From Chryseobacterium sp. G0162 (lineage in GTDB: Bacteria > Bacteroidota > Bacteroidia > Flavobacteriales > Weeksellaceae), in the NCBI RefSeq assembly GCF_003815715.1, contig NZ_CP033922.1:4822001-4886000 (forward strand): 64,000 bases of DNA, given 5' to 3'. The notes beneath the pieces were generated by a model. It saw only the letters and a list, made by a program, of their open reading frames with translations, was not told the DNA's origin and ran no database searches. Of this stretch, positions 25,471 to 34,898 are shown piece by piece. The translations under genes and the position numbers were made by a program. How positions within the stretch are numbered: the first letter of the stretch is position 1; every line of letters begins with the position of its first letter.

Positions 25471-26245
25471 TTAATAAAAAATTTAATATTTCACGATTCA
25501 ATTGTTCTGCTCCGTCCAAAACTACACCATGTCGAGAATTGTTTATGACGACCAATGCTGCATTTTTCATTTTTTCCTGATAACTTCTTTTATATTCTAC
25601 TGAAGTATAATCATGATCTGAAGTTATAATCAGGGTCTTATGAGAGATCTCTTTCAAACGGGTACCAAGTCCCCATTTCATTAATTCCCCGAAAGTAAGA
25701 AGATAGGCATCTTCATCATTGCTTACTACTCTTTTTTGAAAGCTTTCTCTCCAGGTTTTCTGATGTTCTTCAGGAAACATTCCTGTTGCTATTTTTTCTG
25801 CCAAAGCATGGAATCCTTTTGTCTTGATTACTTCAGTTCTTTCGGCTAATAGATCTATTCCTGTAGAGTTTGAGTTATTAAAATCAGGGCTGGAATTGAT
25901 AATAATCATTTTATCCACTATTTCAGGATGTTGGTACGCTAATTCAAACGAAACTGCTCCGCCCATAGAAAAGCCTACCATATTTGCTTTGGAAATTCCT
26001 GTTTTTTTAAGAAGCTGGAAAATATCTTCCATCATATATTCAACTCCTTGTTTTTCTGGTACTCTGGTTGAATGACCATGAGCTCTTAAATCAGGAGCAA
26101 TAACTCTAAATTTTTGGGCTAATACCGGGATTTGAAGATCCCAGTCTCTATTGGATGATCCCAACCCATGAAGCAGTACGACAGGCGTTCCACTTCCGGA
26201 GTCAATATAATTAATATCTACTCCATTCACATTTATCAAAGCCAT
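25463..26245 (-). CDS. Cytoplasmic alpha/beta hydrolase
   Basis: This 260-residue protein starts MALINVNGVDINYIDSGSG (the frame extends to 26278, but this start matches the family). It has the oxyanion motif LLHGLGSSNRDW, the nucleophile elbow VGFSMGGAVSFEL, the acid in LIITSDHDYTS and the histidine in NNSRHGVVLD. No signal peptide is visible. The relatives I can think of are enol-lactone and ester hydrolases. Coupled to a 3-hydroxybutyrate-dehydrogenase-like gene and following a TonB receptor by 7 bp, it probably hydrolyses an imported ester to its hydroxyacid. Confidence 0.86.
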   Translation of the reverse strand: MALINVNGVDINYIDSGSGTPVVLLHGLGSSNRDWDLQIPVLAQKFRVIAPDLRAHGHSTRVPEKQGVEYMMEDIFQLLKKTGISKANMVGFSMGGAVSFELAYQHPEIVDKMIIINSSPDFNNSNSTGIDLLAERTEVIKTKGFHALAEKIATGMFPEEHQKTWRESFQKRVVSNDEDAYLLTFGELMKWGLGTRLKEISHKTLIITSDHDYTSVEYKRSYQEKMKNAALVVINNSRHGVVLDGAEQLNREILNFLLNG

Positions 26246-26252
26246 AGAAAGT

Positions 26253-28498
26253 TTAATTATTTTTTTTGAAAAAATCAATGTTGTATTTGAACTCTACAGA
26301 AACCAGTGTTCCAATGACGGGAGAAGCAACGAACTCTCTTACTTTTGCATTAAACAAATTGGTCACATTCGTTCCAATGGATATGCCGTTACTAAAATTG
26401 TATCCGGCATTGAGATCTACTGTAAAACCTCCTAACTGTCCATAGTTCCAGGTTCTTCCATTTCTGGCATTTTCAAAGATATCATTCTTTCCATCCCCAT
26501 CTAAATCCTGTGTCTTGGCGGCAATATTAATCCCTGAAAAGAAATCATATTTTTGAACAAACCTTCCATACACTGCACCAAAAAATTGGGGGGTAGTATA
26601 ATTAAAACCTAAAGAAAATTTGTTGGCTGGGGTATTGATCGGGATATCAGTATCTGTTACTTTTCCGTTATGATCTCCATCATTGGCCAAATCGTTTTTA
26701 TCAATATCCCGTCCAAAATAAGAATAGTTGATGACTGTTTTTAAATGATCGGTCCAGTAATAATTTAATCCTATATCAAAACCATACGTTTTCACTTTTC
26801 CAAAATTAGAATACGTAAGTACCATCGCCGGATTAGCACCAGGAATATCAGACAAAGGGGTATTTCCCATTTTTGTTACAGTCCTGCCGCCCGTTGCAAT
26901 ATTAAGAAGAGGTCCTATAAAGTTCTCTGACATATTATAATAAGCATTGGCATCTAACCAAAATTTCTTGCCCAGGTTTCCTTTATATCCTACCTCGAAA
27001 GAGTTAATGGTTTCTACTTTTAATGAGGCAATTTGAGTCCCGTCTGATAAAGAGAATCCTTCCCCATTCCCCAGTACAAGTCCACCGAATAAATAACCCT
27101 TAAGATTCATGATAGAAGGTACGGCCATTCCTTTTCCATACGTTAATCTGAAATGTCCATCCCCTACTTTTTTGGTAATCGCCGCTTTGGGAAGCAAATT
27201 ACTGCCATAATAATCATGTTTATCCAGACGCAGAGCCCCTAAGAACCCCCATCCGTCTATTTTATATTCAGCCTGGCCATAAACTCCTAACTGATTTACA
27301 TTGATAGGACCATCAAAATCCAGCATATATGTATTTTTTGTATAAGCCATATCTCTTTGAAACTGTACCCCTCCAATCACACTCAATGCTCCCCAGGTAT
27401 TGTTATACTGCCCTTCGGCATTAAATCTTTTAGAATTATCTTTAAATAAGGCTCCCCGGTTTAAAAATACTCCCCCGAAGGAAGTGCAGGTACCGGAAAC
27501 CATTGCTGTGTATATGAACGCTCCCTTGCCTCTGCATCCGAAAAACCTGCGTTGACCATAGAAACATAATTTTGTGTTCTCTGATTGATTGCATACGTTT
27601 TATCCGTATTACTCCATGTATAATAAGTATTGAGGAAAAATCTAGGGTGAATATATTTCAGCTGAAGTTCATCAATATTCCAGTCTTTAATTTGGTTCCT
27701 CCCGGCACTCGTTACGGCAAGGTTATTATTATTGCTGTGTCCGTAATAAGCTACCAGTTCTGATTTTCCTGGAAGCCTGTAATTCAGCTGCCCATTAAAT
27801 TTGGTTGAAGAAAAGTCTCTGTTCAAATCTAATTCAGGATAGGCCTTATTATTAACATATACGGAATCAACGTAATTGAATTCTGTTCCCTGGGTATGTT
27901 CTAAAGCAACTTTAAATGCCAAACTTTTGTTTAATGCCTGTGCATGACGTACTCTTGTTGTCAAGACATTCTGGTTTCCGGCTCCAAAAGTAAGCGTTGT
28001 CCCTTGAGAACGGAAAGGATTTTTGGTGATCGTATTGACCAGCCCATTATGAGCATTAGGTCCGTATAAAGTTCCGTTGGGACCTAATAAAATTTCTACT
28101 TTTTCTATATCTTCCTTTATGACCGTTGAAAATGTTCCAAACGGAAGTCCTGTTGCTACAAGGGTCTGAACACGGTCATCCGTAAGCTGTAAATTTTTGG
28201 AATTGAATGCAGAATTGAACCCTCTTATATTAATTCCGGTTCCCAAAACGCCTGACCGTACAAAATCTACTCCTTTTTGCCTGGCTGCCAGCTCCCCAAC
28301 ATTGAAACTGGTAAATTCCTGAATATCTTTAGCATTAATAATATTTACAGTAGCCGGAACTTCTGTGATTTTTTGAGCTTTTCTGCTGGCTGTCACTGTA
28401 ATTCCTTCTATATCTCTTGTTTTGGTTGATGCTGAGTCTTTCTGTGCATAATATGCTGCCGTATTCATCATTGCTAAAAGAAAAAAGTATTTTTTCAT
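26253..28498 (-). pseudogene. TonB-dependent receptor disrupted by a frameshift
   Basis: The N-terminal part (28498 to 27461) has a signal peptide, a TonB box region, a plug domain (VPATVNIINAKDIQ, ILLGPNGTLYGPNA) and early barrel strands, and ends PSGEYF-stop. The next frame continues the barrel without interruption (NRGALFKDNSKRFNAEGQYN onwards) to 26253, ending in the aromatic terminal strand typical of outer-membrane barrels. One extra T in the T5 run beside the G5 run at about 27464-27480 would give EYFLNRG and restore about 748 residues. So this is either a real frameshift or a sequencing error in homopolymers. The receptor fits a cluster taking up a small ligand such as an oligoester. 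Confidence 0.82.
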
Positions 28499-28645
28499 AA
28501 TAACTTGGTTGTTTTTATTAATACAATGATAAATGGAAAGTAAGAGTAAAGAATTGTCGCACTGCTTTTTTACTCCTGTGACTAAAAGCTTAAAGGATGA
28601 TTAAATATTTATAAATATGCATAAATATCTTGCCATTAATAGATT

Positions 28646-30064
28646 TTAAGTTAGGTATGACTTAAAAACAGAAGTTAACTGAGGTAAATTCTGAGAAAGA
28701 TGAGAAGCCGTAATTCTGAGGAAATTTGCATTGGTTTTTGTAAGCTTTACATCGGCAATGGTTTTGGATATTTTTTCAATAAGATGTTCTTTGGAGATTT
28801 GGTTCTCCATGTATTGAGCCAATGAGATACTCCACAAAAGATTGGGAATATAATCAGGTTTTATTTTTCTTTGTGATTCATTCATAATCAGCTTATATTT
28901 TTTTTCAAGATTTAGTATTTCCCCATACTTTTCTGAATGTAATAGCAAATGGGTATAAAATGTGAAAAAATAGTGCATTCGATACTGCAAAATCTCATCT
29001 TCGTATTTATTGAGAAAGTATTTAGCAATATTCTCTGCTTTCTGAAATTGGCGAAGTTCAGTAAAAACCCGAAGCTGATTGGATACAAAGGTTATTTTCC
29101 GATAGTAATTATGGGAGTTTTCATAATATGAAATATAATTTTCCAAAAGATCTTTAGCCTCCGATATTGCATTGGCTCTAAAATACATAGAAGCCAGGGT
29201 GTTGACATACATTAAAGTATCTTCATTCTCCTGTCGGATTGAAAGTTTGCCATAATAGATAGCATTTTTAAGATCATTCTGTTTGGAATACAGCAAAACC
29301 CTGCTGGAATAATAGTTGTAAAGTAGTCTTCTGCAATACATTTCACCATGACTAAAAAACTGGTCAATATGATCGAAAATATGCTGAAGTTTTTTTTCAT
29401 TTCCTGCTGTATTATAAAGAAAAGCAAGAAGAATAAATGCTTTGTAACGGTTGCTGCCGTTGATATCCGGAGTCATGAATACTTTTGTAAGCCATCTTTC
29501 CCAATAAATGGGAAAACGATTTTTGGAGGTGTATTGTTCGGTAATATCAATGGTGGCCTGGTATAATTTTTCCTGAATATCCCTGGATTTTTTATAGGCT
29601 TCCCTGAATTTTTCCAAAAACTGAGAGATCACCTGATGGTCTTCAAATCGCAATCGTATCATCAGATAAGACCTGTATTCTTTCATGATTTCGTAAAGAT
29701 TCTGAAAGTTAAAGCCGATTTTATGATAGGTTTTCACAAATTCCAACATCTCTTTTTCATCCTTAGGTGTTATAAGGTCCAGAAAAAGTTTTCGTTTAAA
29801 CTCTAACAGCCAATTCCCTATTTTGTCCACATCAATTATATAGAGCTTATCTTCAATCCAGGATTTGATATAGTGATACTTTCGTTTATCTATCGTATCA
29901 TCAAATTCTTGAATATTTTCAGGATGTAATGCATTATGAATAACCTTATTGAAGATCTCTCTTTTTCCTTCATCCTGAAAATTGGCAAGCTTACTTAGAT
30001 AGAGTGCTTCATGAGGAAGAATAGAGTGACTGAAATTTTCAAAAATTTTCAGTTTTGGTTTCAT
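28646..30064 (-). CDS. Helical-repeat (TPR-like) protein of unknown function
   Basis: This 472-residue, almost wholly alpha-helical soluble protein begins MKPKLKIFENFSHSILPHEA. From about residue 200, helical hairpins repeat (RYKAFILLAFLYNTAGNEKK, YYGKLSIRQENEDTLMYVNT, LASMYFRANAISEAKDLLEN), like TPR or related solenoids. There is no recognisable HTH. It sits between the secreted hydrolase and the TonB receptor in the cluster on the same strand, so a role in regulation or assembly is plausible, but I do not know its function. Confidence 0.7.
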   Translation of the reverse strand: MKPKLKIFENFSHSILPHEALYLSKLANFQDEGKREIFNKVIHNALHPENIQEFDDTIDKRKYHYIKSWIEDKLYIIDVDKIGNWLLEFKRKLFLDLITPKDEKEMLEFVKTYHKIGFNFQNLYEIMKEYRSYLMIRLRFEDHQVISQFLEKFREAYKKSRDIQEKLYQATIDITEQYTSKNRFPIYWERWLTKVFMTPDINGSNRYKAFILLAFLYNTAGNEKKLQHIFDHIDQFFSHGEMYCRRLLYNYYSSRVLLYSKQNDLKNAIYYGKLSIRQENEDTLMYVNTLASMYFRANAISEAKDLLENYISYYENSHNYYRKITFVSNQLRVFTELRQFQKAENIAKYFLNKYEDEILQYRMHYFFTFYTHLLLHSEKYGEILNLEKKYKLIMNESQRKIKPDYIPNLLWSISLAQYMENQISKEHLIEKISKTIADVKLTKTNANFLRITASHLSQNLPQLTSVFKSYLT

Positions 30065-30105
30065 AATGGATGTGTTTTAATTATTTTACTTCTTTTTGAA
30101 TCCTG

Positions 30106-31047
30106 TTAATAGGCCGAAATAAAAGTACGGATTTCCTTGTTGACAATTTCCGGTTTCTCAAACTGCAAAAAATGCCCGCTTTCCGGGATAATAACGATCT
30201 TAGCGCTAGGTATCATCTCTTGGGCTTTACCGGCTACATCATTGATCGTCATTGACGGATGAAGAAATTTATTGGGGATCAGGAGGTCGTTTTGTGCAAA
30301 AAGGAAAAGAACAGGCAGTTTGAGGTTCTTAATACCATCAATGACTTTATCATCCAGCATTCCATTTACTGATTTTTCAATAGCCAATGCGTGATCATTA
30401 AAATCATATGCCGTTTTTATTTTCTTTCTTTCACTAACCATTTTTTTCGCTTCATTGGGCATCGTATAGAAATTAAGGGAATAATTTCGATCAATCTGTT
30501 CATCTGAAGTTTTGATAATCAGGTCTTTGGTAGTGAAGTTTTTTAAAGTAGAAGATTCTGCTTCTGAAAACTCTTCAATCCCGGCCGGAGCAATCAATAC
30601 AAGCTGGTCTACATATTGGGGGTATAATTCAGTAAATTTTATAGAAGCTTGCCCTCCCATGGAATGTCCGATGAGAACAAATCGTTTTATTTTGTGTTGA
30701 TCGGCAAATTCTTTAATGATTTTGGCAAAATAAGTAGGAGTAAATTCCTTCGCTTTTTTATAGGACTTTCCATATCCGGGAAGATCTAAAGCAATACAGG
30801 TATAATACTTTTTAAGGTTTTCAATATTCCGGGACCATGCATCTGCATTGCTGCTGAGTCCGTGTATAAAGAGTAAGACGGGTTTATCTGTGCCTTCCTT
30901 TATGTAAGCAAGTTTTCCTTCTTTAAGGGTTGAATAATGAGTTTTAAAAGTGTACGGAGATAACATAGATTCCATCTTTGAAGTATTATTTTGTGCCTTG
31001 CAGAGAGATAGTATAGGGAGTAATATCAATAAAAATAACTTATTCAT
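30106..31047 (-). CDS. Exported alpha/beta hydrolase
   Basis: The 313-residue protein has a signal peptide (MNKLFLLILLPILSLCKAQ). Motifs are LLFIHGLSSNADAWSRNI (oxyanion hole), VLIGHSMGGQASIKF (nucleophile), LFLFAQNDLLIP (acid) and IPESGHFLQFEKPE (histidine). It is probably a periplasmic esterase or lipase. Its start overlaps the stop of the acyl-CoA synthetase gene by 4 bp (ATGA), so the two are translationally coupled. The pairing of one exported and one cytoplasmic hydrolase in one cluster suggests stepwise breakdown of an ester or oligoester. Confidence 0.86.
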   Translation of the reverse strand: MNKLFLLILLPILSLCKAQNNTSKMESMLSPYTFKTHYSTLKEGKLAYIKEGTDKPVLLFIHGLSSNADAWSRNIENLKKYYTCIALDLPGYGKSYKKAKEFTPTYFAKIIKEFADQHKIKRFVLIGHSMGGQASIKFTELYPQYVDQLVLIAPAGIEEFSEAESSTLKNFTTKDLIIKTSDEQIDRNYSLNFYTMPNEAKKMVSERKKIKTAYDFNDHALAIEKSVNGMLDDKVIDGIKNLKLPVLFLFAQNDLLIPNKFLHPSMTINDVAGKAQEMIPSAKIVIIPESGHFLQFEKPEIVNKEIRTFISAY

Positions 31048-32564
31048 AACAAGTGGGATTGTTCATTATTATTTTGTTTGTTAAATAATTTATATAACTC
31101 TTTTCTGGATATTTTGCCTATACTGGTCGCTGGAAAATCAGTTATAAAAATGTAGTGTTTCGGGAATTTATACTTAGCCAGCTTATCTTTGAGGTAATTT
31201 TCAATATCTGTTTGCTTCAGATCTTGGGTTGTTTTTATAAATGCTGCGCCAACAGACCCCCAAACATCATGATTAACCGGTAATACAATAGTTTTTTCTA
31301 CATGAGGATACTGGTTAATAAGTTGTTCGATCTCCTGAGGAAAAATATTTTCACCACCGGAAATGTACATTTCATCCATTCTGCCTTTTAGAAAATAATA
31401 CCCCTCACTGTCCCGATAGGCTAAATCTCTTGTATAAAACCACCCCTCTCTCAATTGATTTTTAGTAGCCACAGAATTATTCCAATATCCGGAGGTTACA
31501 ATAGGTCCTTTTATACAAAGCTCACCGGTTTCATAATCTCCGACAGACTGACCATTAGAATCCTTAATGTCAATTTCAACATAAAAGTTTGCTTTTCCAA
31601 TGGAATTAGGTTTTTCAAAGATCATATCCTGATGAAGAGAGGTAATGCTGGGGCCTGCTTCCGTAAGTCCATAACCAGGGCGTATTAATATATTTTTTTC
31701 CTTCCACCAGAATTCAATGGCTTGTTGTGTGATAAACTCGCCCCCTGTTACGATATAACGCAAAGAAGAAAGATTGGTTTTCTCAAAATCGGGATCTTTA
31801 GCAATCATCTGAAGAACTGTAGGAAGACATATAAATACTGTTGATTTTGTTTTCTCTAATGCACTTAGGACGTCAGAAGCTTCAAATTTTTTCAGGAGTT
31901 CTATCGTTCCGCCGTTATGAAGTAATGGAGTGACAAAGACATTCCATCCGGAAGTATGATATGGAGGAAGTATATTTATTGTTTTGTCATGGGAGGTCAG
32001 TTCTAGCTGCATGGTTGTGTTAAGGCTATTCCAGAAAAGCATTTTGTTGGTATAAAGAACCCCTTTAGGCTTTTGGGTTGTCCCGGAAGTATAGAACAGA
32101 AAAATGGGCAAGTCTTCTTTAATAGTAAAATTAAAGCTGATGAAGTCATCCGGAACGTCAATGTTGTACACATGATCTACAAAATTGGTTTTGGAGATGC
32201 AATTGAAATAATCTTTTGCAAAAGTCAGTTTATCTTTAAAATTTTCATTAAAAATAATTAGAGAGGGTTCACAGTCCTTTAATAATTCAAATATTTCTTT
32301 TGCAGAAAGACGATAATTAATGGGAACCAGGATAATTCCCAAACGCTGACATGCCGAAAAAAGGGCAATCATCAACGCTGATTGTTCTGCAAGCACAGCA
32401 ATACGATCTCCTTCTCTGTATTTGGATTTTAAGATCTGTGTGACCGCAAAAGAATACCGATGCATTGCTCTATACGAATATTCTGTTTGAGTATCCAATT
32501 CAACCACCGCAATCTTATGGGGAAGATAATTTGACCATTTGCTTATCCAGTCCAAACCATTCAT
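31044..32564 (-). CDS. AMP-dependent acyl-CoA synthetase
   Basis: This 506-residue adenylate-forming enzyme has IFLFYTSGTTQKPKGVLYTN (P-loop A3), PGYGLTEAGPS (A5), GWFYTRDLAYRDSEGYYF with LKGRMDEMYISGGENIFP (A7-A8), and the C-terminal lysine in SIGKISRKELYKLF (A10). It activates a carboxylic acid, probably short or medium chain, to its acyl-CoA. The gene overlaps the symporter by 4 bp and the hydrolase by 4 bp. In context it would activate the acid released by the hydrolases; the chain length is not readable by eye. Confidence 0.88.
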   Translation of the reverse strand: MNGLDWISKWSNYLPHKIAVVELDTQTEYSYRAMHRYSFAVTQILKSKYREGDRIAVLAEQSALMIALFSACQRLGIILVPINYRLSAKEIFELLKDCEPSLIIFNENFKDKLTFAKDYFNCISKTNFVDHVYNIDVPDDFISFNFTIKEDLPIFLFYTSGTTQKPKGVLYTNKMLFWNSLNTTMQLELTSHDKTINILPPYHTSGWNVFVTPLLHNGGTIELLKKFEASDVLSALEKTKSTVFICLPTVLQMIAKDPDFEKTNLSSLRYIVTGGEFITQQAIEFWWKEKNILIRPGYGLTEAGPSITSLHQDMIFEKPNSIGKANFYVEIDIKDSNGQSVGDYETGELCIKGPIVTSGYWNNSVATKNQLREGWFYTRDLAYRDSEGYYFLKGRMDEMYISGGENIFPQEIEQLINQYPHVEKTIVLPVNHDVWGSVGAAFIKTTQDLKQTDIENYLKDKLAKYKFPKHYIFITDFPATSIGKISRKELYKLFNKQNNNEQSHLL

Positions 32565-34051
32565 GACTCAATTTTGTTTCTATTAAAAATATGTAAAATA
32601 ATTGCGATCAGCAAAGAAATAAGAATCGCAATGGCTGCGGAAACACCAGGGTTTTTGATAGGCCCTTTCATATAAGGGGTAATGGCTAAAAAATAAATTC
32701 CAAAATGGACTACAAATGCTGTTACAGATGCTATAAATACAGTAGATAACTTTACTCCTTTAACAAATGTTCCAAAAATAATAGGAACAAAAGCCGCTGC
32801 AAAATAGCCATACACGCCCATTTGAGCAAAAATTCCAACACTTAAGGTGGGATTTATAATCTGCTGGTAACTAATGAGAAAACTGACCACAGCTAAGATG
32901 ATAATCACAAATTTATTGACTAAAAGGTTGTGTCTGGCTACCTTTTCTTTAAATATAGGTTCTAAAATATCTAATGTAATACTGCTGGAAATAGATTGAA
33001 TGAGGCTCTCCAATGTTGCCTGCCCAGCCGAAACTAAGCCCACTACAACAATCATTCCCACCAATACTGAAAAACGGGCAACCACATAATTAGGAATAAT
33101 TTCATCCATCTTCATTTTCTGTCCGTTAATACTAAGATCAGGATATATAATTCTGGCATAGAACCCTACTCCCACCACAAGAAAGAAAAGTGTCATAAAT
33201 ACAATGGCACTGAGCAAAAATTTATTGACATGTGCCGGACTTTTCAGCATTAATGTTTTGGTGATAATATGAGGCTGGCAGATAATGGCCACTCCTACGA
33301 TGATCTGACAAACCACAATTTCAAAAAAATCCCGGAAAAGAGGACTTTCTTTGTTTGTTAAGGTGGTAAGATTTGGATCTATATCATGTAATTTGCCAAG
33401 AAAGCTTCCTATACCGTCTTTAAAAAGATAGAATCCGGAGCCTAACATAATTAAGGCAACTAAAAGCTTAAAAATGACCTGCATACTATTGGTGTACATC
33501 AATGAATTGGCTCCTCCAAACATCATATAGCCAAAGACAAAAACTGTAATAATAAGCAGAACATAAAATGGATCAATATGTAAAGCTTTTGATATGACAT
33601 TGGTAATTCCAACATTAATCAAGACAATAAAAGAAATGAGAAGTAATCCTAAAAATGCAAAGAAAAAGCGATAAGCCTGGCTCTTAAAACGATTTCCCAT
33701 CCATTCTGCCATCGTTTTTGCATTGAACTGTACTCCTACATTGGCAAAGCTCTTCGCCATAACCGTTAATGAAATAAAGGCTGACAAAGGAAGGATAATA
33801 CCTAATGAAATAAAACCGGAAACGCCATATAGTGCTATAAACCCCGGATTGATAATAAATGATGCTGCACTCGTCATAGAAGCAGCCAAAGAAAGCCCTA
33901 CCATCCAAGGGGAAAAACTCATATTTCCCACAGCATAATCTTTCATATTATTGGCTTTCCTAGCACCTCTTATTACAAAAAAGATAATGGCTACAGCATA
34001 CATTGCCAATACAATTCCAATCAATACTGTCCAGTTGTTATCAACATTCAT
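32561..34051 (-). CDS. Sodium:solute symporter (SSS family)
   Basis: This 496-residue protein has about 13 transmembrane segments. It begins MNVDNNWTVLIGIVLAMYAV, with GNMSFSPWMVGLSLAASMTSAASFI in the first part and ITVFVFGYMMFGGANSLMYT further on. The layout fits SSS-family transporters of carboxylates, amino acids or pantothenate (PanF-like). It is the first gene of the cluster and is preceded by a 17-bp perfect palindromic operator candidate. It probably imports the acid or oligoester fragment that the downstream enzymes handle. Confidence 0.87.
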   Translation of the reverse strand: MNVDNNWTVLIGIVLAMYAVAIIFFVIRGARKANNMKDYAVGNMSFSPWMVGLSLAASMTSAASFIINPGFIALYGVSGFISLGIILPLSAFISLTVMAKSFANVGVQFNAKTMAEWMGNRFKSQAYRFFFAFLGLLLISFIVLINVGITNVISKALHIDPFYVLLIITVFVFGYMMFGGANSLMYTNSMQVIFKLLVALIMLGSGFYLFKDGIGSFLGKLHDIDPNLTTLTNKESPLFRDFFEIVVCQIIVGVAIICQPHIITKTLMLKSPAHVNKFLLSAIVFMTLFFLVVGVGFYARIIYPDLSINGQKMKMDEIIPNYVVARFSVLVGMIVVVGLVSAGQATLESLIQSISSSITLDILEPIFKEKVARHNLLVNKFVIIILAVVSFLISYQQIINPTLSVGIFAQMGVYGYFAAAFVPIIFGTFVKGVKLSTVFIASVTAFVVHFGIYFLAITPYMKGPIKNPGVSAAIAILISLLIAIILHIFNRNKIES

Positions 34052-34113
34052 CTTGTATATTTTGATACAAAAAAACAGAAAGCAAAAAACTTTCCTATAG
34101 CATTCAACCGAAA

Positions 34114-34130
34114 AGTAAGTATGACTTACT
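34114..34130 (-). promoter_or_regulatory. Perfect palindrome before the symporter gene, operator candidate
   Basis: AGTAAGT-ATG-ACTTACT is a 7-bp perfect inverted repeat with a 3-bp centre, 63 bp upstream of the symporter start. No consensus -33/-7 pair was clear in the same stretch, so I call it a regulator-binding candidate only. Confidence 0.55.
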
Positions 34131-34252
34131 AATAATAATAGGTTATTTAATCAAAAAAAGCTATAAATAAATGGTTTAGTTATAGTGTGACATAATTTGA
34201 TTGATGCTTGATATAGGTTCTTGCTATATGATTTCCGTGCTTAATAAAAATA

Positions 34253-34282
34253 ATCAATCCCGATAAAATTTTATCGGGATTG
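34253..34282 (-). terminator. Terminator after the lipoprotein gene at 34307
   Basis: TCAATCCCGATAAAA / TTTTATCGGGATTGA is a long perfect stem-loop directly after the stop codon of the gene at 34307 on the minus strand. Confidence 0.78.
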
Positions 34283-34306
34283 ATGTGTATTAAAAGTTTA
34301 TTACGT

Positions 34307-34717
34307 TTATTGACGAGTCAGATTATATTCTGAACCCGAGGTCTGGGAAGTCCATGCACTTCCACTATTCATCTGAATTGTTTTTCCATCAACAATAGAG
34401 AATGTTGTTACCCTGTCTGCAATATTTTTATAAACAAGAATTACTTTTTTTGTATTTGTATCAAATTTCCAGGTTCCTGTACTTGACATTGGATCTGTAC
34501 TGCCTGATAGGGTTTCTGCTAATGCAAATGTATTGTCGGCATTGAAGGTAATCACCACATTTCCTGAAGGTGTTTTCCCTGCATATTTTCCTGCTTTAAA
34601 ATCAGAAGAAGAAGTTACTGTACTTCCATTTCCACTGGTTGAACTTTTCATTGAATTGCAAGAAAATGCTAATCCCATTACTGAGACAGATAAGGCTGCT
34701 ATAATAATCTTTTTCAT
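34307..34717 (-). CDS. NlpE-like lipoprotein
   Basis: This 136-residue protein has a lipoprotein signal (MKKIIIAALSVSVMGLAFSC, Cys 20) and a Ser/Thr-rich linker. The domain begins AGKYAGKTPSGNVVITFNAD and has FALAETLSGS, TGTWKFDTNTKKVILVY and YNLTRQ. This resembles the N-terminal beta-barrel of NlpE, the copper-response and envelope-stress lipoprotein, though only the single domain is present. A sensor or binding role in the envelope is possible but not shown. Confidence 0.75.
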   Translation of the reverse strand: MKKIIIAALSVSVMGLAFSCNSMKSSTSGNGSTVTSSSDFKAGKYAGKTPSGNVVITFNADNTFALAETLSGSTDPMSSTGTWKFDTNTKKVILVYKNIADRVTTFSIVDGKTIQMNSGSAWTSQTSGSEYNLTRQ

Positions 34718-34802
34718 AATTATGTATTTAAAATTGTCTATTATGTCACTAAAATTATGCCATAAATTTGGATATGGTTTTTGAAATATTTTAAACTACA
34801 AT

Positions 34803-34898
34803 ATGAACAATCAATTTCCAGAGTCTGCAGACTTGGAGATTGATTTGTATCAATACCTCCTTCAGAGATCTATCCCTGAATTAAAAAAAGCAGCTTAA
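34803..34898 (+). CDS. Possible small ORF, 31 residues
   Basis: ATG at 34803 opens a 31-codon frame (MNNQFPESADLEIDLY ... ELKKAA) ending TAA at 34898. The amphipathic, acidic sequence looks more protein-like than random. A TAAATTTG -7 box lies 33 bp upstream (34763-34770), but I found no -33 box at the right distance. Its stop overlaps the stop of the convergent BspA gene. It may be a genuine short peptide or chance. Confidence 0.35.
   Translation: MNNQFPESADLEIDLYQYLLQRSIPELKKAA

Noticed and set aside
27461..27480. Programmed -1 ribosomal frameshifting at the T5AAAC stretch
   Set aside because: The 0-frame codons are TAT TTT TAA, so the A-site codon is a stop and the heptamer pattern X XXY YYZ is not in the right phase. 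A plain indel is simpler.
26253..28498. Two separate proteins of 345 and 416 residues
   Set aside because: The first ends in the middle of the barrel and the second starts with unrelated residues before continuing the same barrel; one base restores a single receptor.
28646..28670. Second copy of the symporter operator (a TATGACTTA match)
   Set aside because: It lies within the coding end of the helical-repeat gene and matches only one arm; coincidence is likely.
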